64,000 nucleotides of DNA from Lithospermum erythrorhizon (taxonomy: Eukaryota > Streptophyta > Magnoliopsida > Boraginales > Boraginaceae). The notes beneath the pieces were generated by a model that saw only the letters and a list, made by a program, of their open reading frames with translations, searched no databases and was not told where the DNA came from. How positions within the stretch are numbered: position 1 is the stretch's first letter; every line of letters starts with the position of its first letter. The DNA lies in contig JADFUC010000245.1 of assembly GCA_019722365.1 (NCBI GenBank), forward strand, positions 62,001 through 126,000. The letters run 5' to 3'. The translations under genes were made by a program, and so were the position numbers. Positions 1 through 12,382 of this stretch are shown here, piece after piece.

Positions 1-1008
1 GCTCCAATGGCTGATAAGTGTATCATCGAAGCAGTTGATAAGCTTATGCAAGAACTATGTGGCAACCGGATGTTGTTTGGTGGAAAGTTGATTGTCTTTG
101 GTGGTGATTTTAGATAGGTTCTTCCAGTTGTTAAAGGTGGCAATCGAGAGGAGCAGGTTGGAGCAAGTCTCATAAGCTCCACACTGTGGCAGCATTTTAC
201 TCGTATTACTCTAACTGAAAATATGAGAGCCCTGGATGATCCTGCGTTTATCGATTTCTTAATGAAAATAGGAGATGGCGATGAACCAACTAATGATGTC
301 GGTGAGGTTGCTATACCAAGTCCCAGGGTCATTCCTTTTACCACTTTGTCATCGTCACTGGATCTGTTAGTGTCTTATGTGTACCCAGACTTGGAATGCT
401 TCAGGATTTGACCTTTTGACATGATGAAGCGTGCAATTTTGTCTCCGAAGAACGAATTTGTTGATGATATCAATTCCATGTTGATCCAGCATATGCCTGG
501 AGAGGCATTAGTGTACATAAGTGATGACCTTGCCAATAATGTTAACAATCAGGGATATTATATTGATTATCTGAACACTTTGGAACCTAAAGGACTGCCT
601 CAACATAGGTTGGTCCTAAAATAAAATTGCCCGATTGTTCTACTTCGTAATATTAACCCCATTGATGGACTCTGCAATGGTACGCGGCTGATATGTAAAA
701 TTCTCCGGCCAAATGTAATCGGCGCAATTATTGCAACTGGCCAATTTGTGGGTAAACTTGTTTGGATACCGCGGATCCCCTTGGCACCTAATCCTGCAGA
801 TAATAAGTATTTGATTCCATTTGTTAGGCGCCAGATTCCGATTCGTCTATGTTTTGCCATGACCATCAATAAGGCACAGGGACAGACACTTGATTTTGTT
901 GGAATATACCTAAAGCAGCCTGTATTTTCGCATGGACAGTTATACGTTGCATTGTCTCGTGCAAGGAAGGGAGCTAATGTGAAGCTTCTTATTGTCCCAC
1001 CAACATGA
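1..1008 (+). pseudogene. Helitron RepHel helicase domain, C-terminal part, with three in-frame stops; runs off the left edge
   Basis: One reading frame from base 1 to the stop at 1006-1008 reads as the PIF1-like helicase of plant Helitrons, the DNA-unwinding half of the rolling-circle RepHel protein. Visible motifs are the Walker-B-type LIVFGGDFR near residues 30-38, [17 protein letters not shown] near residues 214-230, the [13 protein letters not shown] segment near 285-297, and the QLYVALSRA segment near 313-321. The frame has only three interruptions: TAG at 115-117 just after GGDFR, where the family usually has Gln, TGA at 409-411 and TAA at 622-624. I see no frameshift, so decay looks limited. 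The Rep nuclease and the helicase Walker A would lie left of the window. No Helitron 3' hairpin/CTRR end was identified downstream. Confidence 0.85.
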
Positions 1009-1213
1009 GGCAGGATATCGTATATAGAAAGTGCTGGCAGGGGGCAATGGGAAGGAGGGATGTGATTAATGATTACAGTCTCTATGCATGTTTTCGTGTC
1101 TTCCTTTTTTCTGGCAAAATGATATATTCCCATATCTTATATATTTAATTACGAATACATATAATTTTTAGAAAAATATAGCTAAAAGCAAATCGTCTTT
1201 GCTTGGCGTGAGA

Positions 1214-2079
1214 TGTTGGATAAAGTTTTTACACAACGAGAGTACAGCTATTTTCTTGATTGATGCAGCCCGATGGCTCGAAGGGGTACTCGATATCATG
1301 CTTCGTCCAAGTGTTAAAAGCGTATGGCTTGGTGTTTCCTTTGCCGAAGATATTATTTCGTAAAGATTCGCGTCATCAAAAACGGTGTCCTTCAAATTTG
1401 TTAAGATTCGATTTGAGAAGTTCTTGCTTGAATAAAGGAGACTTTGTGATTAAATTAGAAGATCCTAAGTTTTTCAATTAAAGATATTCATTGAATATCA
1501 AGTTTTTGAAGTATGGAAAGTATTGATGGTCGGTTGGGACTCGTGTATTAAGAAGATTTTATTACAAATAAAATACTTTACTTATTGAAGACCGAAGCCC
1601 TAATGTGTCTTACACTATATAAGGAGCTCAAACACAAGCTATGAAGTGTGCCTCATATTTATTATTCATCGAGAGTTTAGTGTAGGCTATTTGTGTTAAG
1701 AAGAATTCTCTAAACTAATGTACGATTGATTATGACACTTTTTATAACAATCATTGAGAGCTTGAGTTTGATTGGAATATTGTAAGTCGAACATTGGGAG
1801 GTATTTGACATGAAGGATAGAAGTTAGGGGGGGCTAGACTTTCTAGCTTATTTGGAGTAGAGTGGGTCATAAAGAAAATGGAGTATTCGTATAAGTCCTT
1901 TCTTGTAATCATTACTAAAGCGATTGTAGGCGCCCCCGGTGGAACACTCACGTTGGCCTTGAACTAGTTACCATGCTCATTGTGTCATTTACTCTATTTC
2001 ACGTGCTTAATTTTTTGTATTATTCTTACCAGCGTCTTTGTTAGAATCCTCTTGAGAGTAAACTATAGGAGTAGTTCCA
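1214..2079 (+). mobile_element. 5' LTR of a Copia element (element A)
   Basis: This segment is followed within ten bases by a tRNA-Met-type primer-binding site, then by gag- and integrase-like coding sequence on the same strand, so it is read as the 5' LTR. It begins TGTTGGA and ends TTCCA; the left boundary is approximate. A TATA-like CTATATAAGG lies near the middle, as expected at a U3/R border. The matching 3' LTR is not seen, because the element is broken after pol part 2. Confidence 0.55.
1615..1624 (+). promoter_or_regulatory. TATA-like box in the element A LTR
   Basis: CTATATAAGG is placed inside the LTR about 465 bases before its end, a usual position for a retrotransposon transcription start region. 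Activity is not implied, because the element is degenerate. Confidence 0.4.
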
Positions 2080-2086
2080 TTTTGAT

Positions 2087-2097
2087 TGGTATCGGAG
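2087..2097 (+). other. Primer-binding site of element A (tRNA-iMet type, degenerate)
   Basis: TGGTATCGGAG lies eight bases after the LTR end. It differs by one base from the common plant Copia primer-binding start TGGTATCAGAG, which is complementary to the 3' end of initiator tRNA-Met. This fixes the plus-strand orientation of element A. Confidence 0.6.
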
Positions 2098-2137
2098 AAC
2101 TCATTTATATAGAGAGTGAGGTCTAGGTGAACTTAAT

Positions 2138-4610
2138 ATGCGGAATCAAAGAAGGAGGCTCACAGTACTCAGTCTCCCATTTTTCCTTGATAGGATAAAT
2201 TATTCCTCTTTGGAAAGTCAAGATAATTTGCATTCTTGAGGTCGGTAGATACAAAGACTTGGAAAGGCATTGCTCGTAGCGAGAAAGGCGATGGAATCAT
2301 CCTAGGAAGCAATGACCACCCAATACGTATGCTATGGTTGATGTTGAGGATTTCAAATTGAGTAGCTCTTATGCGGTTGCTAAAGCATGAGATTCTGAAA
2401 CTATCTAGAAGAGTACTTAGAGTAAGAATGTCCAGACTACAATAATTGACTGAATAGGAGGCGCTAAGAATGGAGTAAGATGAGGCGATTACTACTTACA
2501 ACTCAAAATTAAAGAGCGTTGCAAATGAGTCCTTTGCACTAGATTATGAGTAATGAAAAACTAGTCAAAAAGTACTAAGAACTCTCTTCCAAGATTTGCA
2601 CACAAGGACACAACCCATCCAGAGGAAGCCACTTGAGGATCTAACAACCATGAGAATTGATGAATTGATAGGGAAATCTCACTGAATTTTGAGATGATAT
2701 TTGAATCTTCCGCAGGTCAAACAAGAACAAAGGAATATCTTTAAAACAAAGTTGTGAAGATGAAGATGGGGAAGATCTTCTTGAGACAAGGCCTTCTTGA
2801 AAGAACTTGATAAAACTACGAGCGTTTGACGAGAAACTAGTATTTCGGTGGTAAGAATCTTGAAGTGTCAATGACAAACTAATTGAGAAAGCGTGGAAAA
2901 ACTCCAAATTTGGGGGGATCAAACAATGTGCAATCAAAAACAAAGGAAAAGGATGCGATGCGAATGTGAAGAGGCACTGGTGGCATTCAAGAGTGGAATG
3001 TCCTAATTATGTCAAGCAATCCAAAAGATACTACACCACTCTATTAGATGATGACTAATAAAGATGAAAGAATTGCCAATATCAGCAACTTTGTTGCCTT
3101 CACATCAAGATCTCCCAGCGAGAGACACGTCGATCAGGCGGTATGGATCATCCCTCGCTTGACATTAGCGATGAAGAAGAAGAACATCGGCGAAGCGATG
3201 GCCAACTATCGGATGTTGTTTATAAAGTGGTCAACCCTAACCTAGGCACACACTATAGGAGAAGCTGAGCACATAGTGAACTTATGCAAAAGAATCGAGA
3301 AATTAACCAGTGGTTAAGGAACAAATATTTGAGATTTGTATTCTTGAAAAAAGTTCGGGGACATGATCAAGGGTATCAAGATGATGAACTCAAGCACAAG
3401 CGTCTTGGATGAGATCCTTTTGCAAGGAAAGCGAAGTGGGGATAACACGAGATTGGATTCTCGAAAATTGCAAGAAAGGATGGGATTACCAATAAGAAAG
3501 TGGTTGCGGTTAGTTGGAACAAAAAGCTTGAGCGAGAACTTGAAAGGAAGATCACTTGGAAGTGCTACCAGCGTAGGAAGAAGGGACATATAGCTCCTTA
3601 TTGCTACAAAATCTATCGTCAAGGGAGGAACAAATACTCTCAACCTAAATTACAGGTGGGTAAAAGGGCTTTGTGGTAACTCATGGTTTTACTTCTCTCT
3701 AAAAAGAAAACGGCCTAGGCAGAGATGGTAGTTTGACAATGGGTGCTTTCAAAGATACATGGTGAGAATAACTCATACTTGTCCAAAATAGAAAGTCAAA
3801 AGTGACTTTTGTTACTTTGTAATTGGAAAAAAAGAGTAGAATCATTGGCAAAGGGTTGTTGAGTGTTGAGGGCGCCAAAATTAGAAGATGTGTTACGTGT
3901 TGAAGGTCAACATCAAATCTTATCAATAGTTAGTTATATGACAATGGTATAAAGATTTCTTCGGCCAAAGAAGGAAATGTTTTTGTGAACAATTTCAATG
4001 ATCGACTCGTCGTACGGCCAGATCATCGACAATTGTATCTATGGACTCCACAAAGAGCAACATCCGTGAGAATTCAAGAAGATGTTGAATTATGGAACAA
4101 AAAGAAAAACTTAGTCACACCAATTATAAGATATCCAACAAATGATAGATAAAAGTTGTATGCGTGATCTACCAAATCTAGTGATAAAAGAAACTACACA
4201 ATGAGGGAATGTCAGTGGGCAAGCAGGACAAAGTGTCCATGGCATTGCATAATAGGTGGTTACATGAGTGGAGGCTTCTACATGGACCTAATGGGGTCAA
4301 TGCAGGTTGAGAGCATTGGAGGAAATAAGTATGTTTATGTATGTGTTGACGATTTTTCAAAATAGACGTGGGTCGAATTCATTAGAGAGAACTCTGACAC
4401 GTTTGAGGTGTTGAAACAATTGGCCATCTAGATTCAGAGAAAAAAAAGTGGCTTGTCGTTACCATGCAGTGACCATAGGAAAAAATTTGAGAACTCAAAT
4501 ATTATGAGTTTTTGCGGTGGAGAATGTATCAAACATGAATACGCCCTTATCACTCCACAATGAGATAGGATGGATTGAGAAAAGGAAAAACTCGCTTCGA
4601 GGAGATGGCT
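2138..4610 (+). pseudogene. Copia gag-pol part 1 (gag, zinc knuckle, GAG-pre-integrase, integrase) of element A
   Basis: The reading is broken by many stops and frameshifts but follows Copia order. A candidate gag start is at 2138 (MRNQR). A gag segment near 2505-2665 reads ANESFALDYEMSNEKL and later LRTMRIDELIGKS across frames. A zinc knuckle at about 3553-3606 reads KCYQRRKKGHIAPYC, where the second metal-binding Cys is replaced by Arg. Protease-to-integrase linker text lies near 3800-4060. Integrase core at about 4275-4400 reads HMDLMGSMQVESIGGNKY followed by VDDFSK, and SDHGKEFENS-like text lies near 4470-4500. It ends in the ...EEMAR segment at 4610, where another element begins. A SIRE/Maximus-type lineage is my inference from the integrase wording. 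Confidence 0.75.
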
Positions 4611-5473
4611 CGAAGGATTTTCTATGATATACTTGGATAAACTTATTCAAATATTCATAACGAGGATCGAATTTAATTATTATAATGTCAAATCCTATAA
4701 CATATTATACAATATGAATACAAGAATACTTACGATTATAGCGAGAATATGAACAATTTCTTTCATGAAGACTCAAAGGATCGGATTTAATTATTATAAT
4801 GTGAGATCTATAACATATTATCTGATATGAATACAAGAATACTTACGATTGCAGCAGAATATGAACAATTTCTTTCATGAAGCCTCATTTGAATTTCAAT
4901 TTATCTAGCACCACAATAGGAAATGCCTCTAGTCGATCCACACCAGGAGGGATTGAATCCATCACTAGGAGGTGTTGAATCCAACACTTGAGTTTGCTAG
5001 AATACGTGAGAGATTAGATGAAAGAATCGAAACAAAACTTTCAAGTCTTGCACTTAATTCAACTAACTAGTAAATTAATTGGGTTTGCCTAATTTATATC
5101 TTACATTATTATTAAAATTCTCAATTGAGAATATTAGTTGATTACAATCAACTCTCAATTTAGCAAAAGTCTTGTTTAATTTCATACATGAAATATAACT
5201 CAGCTTATCCCATTTGTAATATTGTGTGACGCCAGCCTCGAATAATAGAAGCAGTATAATAATATAATTGACCATTATTATTATTACAACATTATGCATG
5301 GGATCTAGCAATCTAAGTATAATTCTTGGTATCATGAGAACCCAACTAGTAATTACAATTACTATTGAATGTTCTATTTATGTAATCACATTAGCTAAAC
5401 TAGTAAATTGAATTATTACAACGGTTGTCTGACGGGCATAATAAATGAAACCAATAACTATTGATTTCCAACA
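4611..5473 (-). repeat. LTR of element B, left copy (3' LTR)
   Basis: About 863 bases, similar end to end to 12383-13337 with many substitutions and small indels. On the minus strand it starts TGTTGGAAATC and ends near CCTTC. Its right-hand third also resembles the segment ending at 39095, marking one LTR family in the window. Confidence 0.65.
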
Positions 5474-5492
5474 CTCCCACTTGTCCTTGGAC
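5474..5492 (-). other. Polypurine tract of element B
   Basis: On the plus strand this is CTCCCACTTGTCCTTGGAC, directly abutting the LTR; on the minus strand it is a G/A-rich tract ending in GTGGGAG before TGTTGG. A near-identical block follows another LTR end at 57990, supporting its role as a conserved LTR-adjacent feature. Confidence 0.5.
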
Positions 5493-7540
5493 TATTACTT
5501 TACAATTCCTTTGTCTCGCGATCTCTAGTCACATGCTAACCATAAGAAGTGTGTCATGAAACACACGGCTTTCTGCTCCAACTATGAATCATCTTGCCCG
5601 ATAAATCGGCAGAAGCGTCAGTGCGGCATAATCAGTCTCTTGACACTCCGAGAGGCATGAGATCTACCTTGTATATTAGGATGGACAATCCTATAATATA
5701 TCAACATCCTAACATTATACTTCGTGTTACCTAACATATGTCGTATGATCCTTGCTTAGAGACGGACATTGACATAGTCAAAGCCTGTAACTCAAAATAA
5801 GCATAGATGATAATATCATGAGTCTAGAATTGCTAAACTTCAGCAGGTTCTAAATAAAATTCATAGGACACAGATATACATATCTTCTATAATTTTGCGG
5901 CCCAGTCGAGCCGGCTCCTCGGAGTTATACAAACTGACAACCCATAAGATTGATTAAATTCTGGCTTTCATGATCCGAAAATTGATCATCAATCAATCAC
6001 TATGTTGGTCATCAAATGCTAGTTGCCCCAAAACCATCAACATCTGACCAGGAAAAATGACTATCTTATGTTTCTAGACTTGAAGGTTCCTCTTATCAGC
6101 AGCTCCTGATTGCCTCTCAAGCTGGCCGACTTGCCTTAGGATTTATTATTTCAAACATTAGGTGGAATAAATGGTTACATGAATGAATTACACATCAATT
6201 GTGATACGTGATTTGTAAAGGCAAGAACTACCTTGTTTAAATCAATTGCTTAACTTATTTCGAGGCTTCAGCTGAACTAGCTCAGCTAAGCCTTGCATCG
6301 TTCGGTTTCTTCTTTGATCTATAAAAGGTAAATTTGATTCAATCACAAAGAGATATCGACTTCAAGATGCTCGCTTAAGTCTACGTGGATCCTTTAAGCT
6401 TGCATGAACTAGCTCCACTAAAGCTACTTACAAGAAGTAGTGTTTATATCCATACGCTGGAATGCCGACCATGGAATCGGCGATGAAATTTGAATTGTAT
6501 CCCGATAAGTCATATCTGGCTGGGCAAAATGGGTTTAAGCCTTTTTGCATGGCTTCTTATGAAACTACGGACATTACCATATGGGTCAGTTTCTTCTCAA
6601 ATACCCACTCACACTCGTGGTCAACCCGGTAGTCCAAGTGTAACAAGGACAAGACCTCGTTTTGGTATATATAAAGACTATCTCAGATTTTATGGCAGTT
6701 AGCCATTTCTCGGGTTAACTAATCGGGTAGGTTTACAACACAACTAAAAGTGTGTTAAAACATATCTATCTTATTAAATGCATATTCTTTAACAACATTA
6801 CCAACAATACAAATTGGTAGTCAGAGTTGTATCACGAGGATTCAAGCTTCTTAGTTTACTCTCGGTATACTTGGCTGACCTCATTAATGAATTTCTTCTT
6901 AATAGTGTTCCATGCGAAAATTGTCCATGGCACTATTCTCAAATTCGGTTCAGTGAAGATCAACAAGTCTCCATTTCATGTAGCTATGCTTACACCATTC
7001 TCTTAAAGTTACTGGCGTATTTTGAATCGTGATTATCTTTAGTAAAACCTGATTCTAATACGGGAATCGTGCTATGCAGTAATTCGTGATGTCTGCGACA
7101 CATGATCACGACAAGGCATACATGATGTGGAAGTTCACATCTCAAAGGAGAATACGTGTCATACTATGGAATCGGCGATGGCTAAGATTATCCACGATGA
7201 TGGATTACTGACATTGTTTAAGTAAATTGATCCATGTAATAAATTTAGACCACTCTCACTTTCATGAGGTCACTTACTTGTGGGAACGGACCTACAATAG
7301 GATTTCCTTGTAAATAAGAGAATCTATCTATCATAGAATTTAATCTATCATAGATTTTATTCACCTCGAAGCTTCATGAAGTATTATAGCTTAACAAACA
7401 AATGTCATCTAAGCATATGTATATCTCGCGAATATATAGCATATGTCATATAATACCGACCCATAGTAATATTGTGTGTGATATGTTTGATATACGATAT
7501 TATTAGTACTACTTTCATTACCACCAAGATGCATCTTCTT
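5493..7540. other. Internal non-coding part of element B next to its 3' LTR
   Basis: No gene is recognised here. The first ~550 bases have the same layout and scattered matching blocks as 58009-58570, which also follows a CTCCCATTTGTCCTTGGAC block. It therefore looks like a conserved 3' untranslated internal region of this Copia family. Short ORFs here (for example 6490-6702) match nothing I know. Confidence 0.4.
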
Positions 7541-7556
7541 TAGGAATCTCTCTCAT

Positions 7557-7736
7557 AGAACTCCAATGTTAAACATGAAGCTGGGGTAATTCTAGGATGG
7601 GTGACCTTTGGGAAGCTTCTCGGTGAGCACGTGAGTAGGGACAAAGCGTGTTAGGAAGGAGCTTCGTGGTGGTTTGTGAGCTAGTCCCATCAAATCCCGA
7701 ATAATGCCACAGGCCAGTGCGCGGGCAGGCGTTACA
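7557..7736 (+). mobile_element. Cassandra-type TRIM LTR remnant carrying a 5S rRNA-like segment
   Basis: Bases 7557-7630 align by eye with the 3' two thirds of plant 5S rRNA. AGAACTCC is followed by a degraded GTTAA box and then CTAGGATGGGTGACCT..GGGAAG, the 5S box-C region. The following bases read AGTGCGCGGGCAGGCGTTACA, which resembles the conserved 3' end of Cassandra LTRs (GTTACA at 7731-7736). Cassandra elements are short non-autonomous LTR retrotransposons that carry 5S sequence and its internal Pol III promoter in their LTRs. The first third of the 5S sequence is absent or unrecognisable, and no second LTR or primer-binding site was found. A plain 5S pseudogene is less likely because of the GC-rich tail. 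Confidence 0.65.
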
Positions 7737-10700
7737 TCACATATATGTGTCGGGCTCACAAATGTCACAAGGATCCAATCTACTATTATACTTTCAAGGT
7801 TGTATGAGAGTTCTTTGGTACTCGATAGTAAAACATTATGTGCGGTTGTGCTCCAGCCCCAACAACTAAAGACTCAAAGGTTCATCTTCCTCTTGACCTT
7901 TTGATTCCAATCGAAATATCCGAGATAAGAAGATTCCAACTCCATTATCTTTTTGTATCTCAAAGGTTGCAACTTGGATCTTGGTAGGATAATAGATTTC
8001 CTTCTTGTTCTCGTTTGAGATGTGAACTTCCAATAACAATGTCAGTATCCGTCATCACTAATCATTACTTAGGAACATTTTTGGATCACTTGCTTAAACA
8101 CATATTCACCGATGGTAGATTGATCAATGGGGAAAAATTTGAAGAGACATGTGCATAGCCAACCAATGAATACGTTCAACATGAGGTGAAACCAAATGTT
8201 TGATTTATTTATGGTTGTATGTTCATTTAATGGAAACATGTTTCTTATACGATGAATCACGATCTAAAAGGTAAATTGAGCCGAGTTATGTACTTAAGTC
8301 ATGCTTATTCCAATATCTATTTCACTTAAATGATATCAGATTATTTATTGGGCCATGGCTTATTTATATCATCATTTGTCTGCTGCGTTGGCGTTAGCGA
8401 TGTATCGAGAATTCGCATAATATTCTGATATAATTGAAAGGAGTTCTAACAACTTTGGATTAGTATCTCTAGACCCTTGAATACATTCAAGTCTTATATT
8501 TACTTCACTCTCTATACTTCTGTGAAGATAATGCCTTAAATACAATAAATAGTAATTCTATAGTAGATGGAAATAAACCACGGTTTTCTTCGGTTATATA
8601 CATGATGACATAATCACCGACATTAGACCCCGATGTTAAATTGTGTGTCTACTTGATGGCATAACATTAACTTGTCCATGCGAGACATTTCAAAGTTTGT
8701 TTGTCAATCATAACTTTCTTGAGTTATCTCACGGAGTTGAATATGAATAAATTTATTTTAAAGGTAAGTGCGTAACTTTGATATGTGAATTTATTCCGTT
8801 CGTCTGTGTTTAACTATATTAACACAATTCTTATTTGTATCGTGACTAATTGTACACATCTAGGTAGAATGAAAATTATTTTGATATACAAAATTGAAAG
8901 ATTTTATCCATTGTGTTTTAACTTCATTAAACATAATTCTTTACTAAAGTATCTTATCAAGTCGCTTTTAAGACCGAATGATGTTTAGATTCCTTGGATA
9001 ATACATTACTTTCATGTCAATGATGTAATTTCAAAACTTGATAGTATTTATATGATCCTCACATACTCTTATCAATTATGATGTATCATTCAATGACATA
9101 TTCTCGATCAACTTGTATGTGAACATACAAACTAAACCAAGATGCTTGAACCTCCCACTAAGTCTAGTGAGAGTTGACTCGATTGCTCCTTTGCCGAGAT
9201 TGAACTAAGTCTTGTTAAAGTCCTCATTTTAAAGTCCTTTCAATTGAATTTTGTTGTTCAAAATATCATGTCCTTTAAGAAGAAGAATATAATAACATTC
9301 CTCTAATTAAATTGCGATAGATGGAAATATATAGGCGTCCATATTAAATATGACATCCTTACTCGTATAGGTCAAAAGAAAACAATTTCAAATTCTGACC
9401 ATTCATGGAGGATTTAAAGCTGTCTTTATTATAATGTAGTCACCTAACATTACACAAGAGCTCAATTATCTTTCTTTATACCTTGTTTCCGGCTACTACT
9501 ATACTTGGCTCATAATCATGATTTAAACCATGTGAGTCAAAATAGTGTCCAAGACACTGGCAGTTTAGCCACAATGTTGAGATATGAGGTTTTATCGAGC
9601 CTGCGCTACTATTTCTCAAGTGTTGTTAAATATCCTTCTTTTGGTGTATAATGTTTGAAATAGTGGAAGTTAATCATTAACTTCAACTCAACTTTAAAAG
9701 CGATTGTGCAAACTAAATCAACAATATTGCTTGTATGGTTATACAAAGCCTGAAGCTTATACTTAAATCCTTGATTTATGAACAAAGTTCATCTTGTTGA
9801 TGAAACTAAATACCAATGACATGTTTTGAAATGTACATCTGAGAACATTCGAATCGTTCAATAGTGTTCTCATTTAGTTATAAAAAGAGATTAAACCAAT
9901 TATTTAAAACATATAGTGGCTAAGTAATATAACATATTAGTCTTAGTAGCATAAATCACCTTCGATTGAGATCAAATTTAATTATCTCTCAATTATATCA
10001 CATGGCGTTGTTAACTTGAACCTAAGTTCGAGATGCGTGTCCATATAGTTAAATCAAGTTTCAAAATATTTTTGATATTGATACTTGTCCTTTATTATTA
10101 CATAGCCATCTTGATAGCTTATGAAGAAAATGTGTTTAGCATTTATGACTATTATATTACCATAAGTTTATGGATTTCTCCTTAACTTATTTTATTTCAC
10201 ATAATGAAGTTATGTTTTAATTGTCAATTAACGGTGAATAAAGCAGGGTAAATTTAATTGTGCCCGATCGCCAAAAGGAAATATGAATTCATAGATAGTG
10301 CGGGTTCAACGTCTAACATATTACAAATAAATTGTAAATAGTATCAAGGTCCGTTATTAGTTTGGAATCCCAAGCGGCAATACTTTATTTTGAATCCTAA
10401 CACTTGATACAATAACGATTGTGTACATGACATAACTCTTGGGTCACTAACACTCTAATAGGATGCTGCAGGAGTATCACCCGAAACCCACAATGTTAGT
10501 GGAAATCACCTGTTAAGCTACCAATTAAACCAATACGCTATTTTGAATGATCATATGAAAGAGCTGTGTCAAATCAACTTTCAAACATGATCATTATCCT
10601 TACTATCCGACACTTGTACACACCGTGGCGGTGTGTCAGGTAAGCGTGATAAATTCCTAACTTTAAAATTGTCTTGATATTTTGTTTTTAAATTTAATGG

Positions 10701-11035
10701 GTCAAAGAGATTAATATTATTTGATTATTATTTAACATGTATAATAGCATACTTTCGAGTAATATGCACATCATGAAAAATAAAATGAAATAATACACAT
10801 TAGAATATATGATATGATCCTAAAATAAAATAGGCCTATTACAACATTTTACAAAGTGTGAGCTTTTAACATAAGGCCCTATTTCAGCATTTTACAAAAT
10901 GCTGATGCTGTCTTGACTTACGAGAAAACTTTTGAGTTTGCCCCGAATGTCATCACTGGTGACATCATCTTGATACTTCTATAATGGTACATTTATTTAC
11001 TAACTTAATGAGGCAATCTGGCATCTTTGTGGTAA

Positions 11036-11068
11036 AAATAAAATAAATAAATAAAATAAATAAATAAA
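11036..11068. repeat. AAAT/AAATA microsatellite
   Basis: Interspersed AAATA and AAAT units over about 33 bases. A similar short AAAT run occurs at about 24488-24508 near the ZDS gene. Confidence 0.7.
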
Positions 11069-11297
11069 CTCAGTACGGTAAGTTTACAACTAAATAAATG
11101 GTTAAGCGTAAGTATTTAAATAAAATACAAAACTAGGTTATATCAATATATCCCACTTTCCATTCTGTTCCATTATATATATATGCAGAAACTAAATCAC
11201 ATAGCATGAATTTAATAAATATACATTAAAAGAAAAGAAAGAATTAATCATCACGATCAATAAATATCCATGCAAAATATATAATCAAAATTAATTG

Positions 11298-11328
<31 letters not shown>

Positions 11329-11330
11329 AA
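11298..11330. repeat. TA dinucleotide microsatellite
   Basis: An almost pure (TA)n run with one interruption, within a long AT-rich stretch. Confidence 0.75.
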
Positions 11331-12382
11331 TGTATCAATAATTATTTTATGCATATATAACAATATAAATACTTACAAGTAATTATATTTATTATATATT
11401 CAATAACTGAATAATTATTATATTTAATATCGCTTTTAATAAATAAATAACTAAAAAGGTTAATTATTAAGATGAATAATCAATTAAGAAATAAAATCAT
11501 CTTAAATTGGGTAATTACAATTATCATAATTTGGCCACACTTGATATATATTCATAAAGCCGGGAATTGAATTTACCATTATTTTAAAAACCTAAAAGTA
11601 GGGTTTAAAATGAATTAGGGCTTTTGTAAAACCCTAACCCGCTTCGAGCGACCACGAATGGAGCCCGGCGAAGTGAACACCAGCCAGCAAAGCGCCACCA
11701 CCTCACAGAGAGTTAGCACAAAGACTACTTGGAACACCCCAGGTGGCGGGCGTGCCAGCAGCTTGTGCGTGCGGGCGTGTTCGTTTATATTAATTAATTC
11801 GGGTTCATTTTAAACCAATCTTTTGCAAAAGAAATTGTTGTTTTGAGGGTTTAACTACTCAACAAATTGGATTTTTCACAGGAAGCGTTTTCACAATATT
11901 CTCAAAATTATACAATTGGAATTTCTGAATAATATATTCTGGAGTGGTATGCAATTTCTCATTATTAAAACTTTATAATTTCAAAAAAATATAATAAATA
12001 CTTAAAAAATTCAACAAATTCCAGATTTTGAAAGAGGTGTTTTCTATAACATAAAGTTTTTGTAAACATTATTCATAGTTGAAAACTTTGAGATTAAGCC
12101 TTTTAAATACAAATGATTTTTAATTAACTAATTAAAAATAATTTTAAACCCTTTTAAAATCAGCAAACAATTATACTAATCATCAAACACCAAAATATGC
12201 AATTTGCGATGTAATTGAACATATGAGCAGCATCCAGAGAAAATACATAGCACAAATTTCCTTAATATATATTTATTTTATACATAATATATAAACATAG
12301 AATTTGATATAAATTCATAAAATATGAATTATAAAATACTAGATGGAAGCATTAAACAAATTAAACACATTGTGACACCCTT

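Larger units (their letters stand above)
7737..12382. other. Remaining internal DNA of element B, non-coding
   Basis: AT-rich sequence without a gene I can support. About 10240-10800 resembles 37230-37830 in scattered blocks (ACCAATTAAACCAA, CACGGTGTG- or GTGGCGGTGTG-like, CATGAAAAATAAAA), so it is likely the leader/5' internal region of the same minus-strand Copia family. A GC-rich patch at 11636-11780 interrupts the AT-rich background but has no recognisable reading. A perfect inverted repeat lies at 10885-10904. Confidence 0.35.

Noticed and set aside
7557..7630. A functional 5S rRNA gene
   Set aside because: The 5' third and box A are missing or degraded and the tail matches a Cassandra LTR rather than a 5S spacer.
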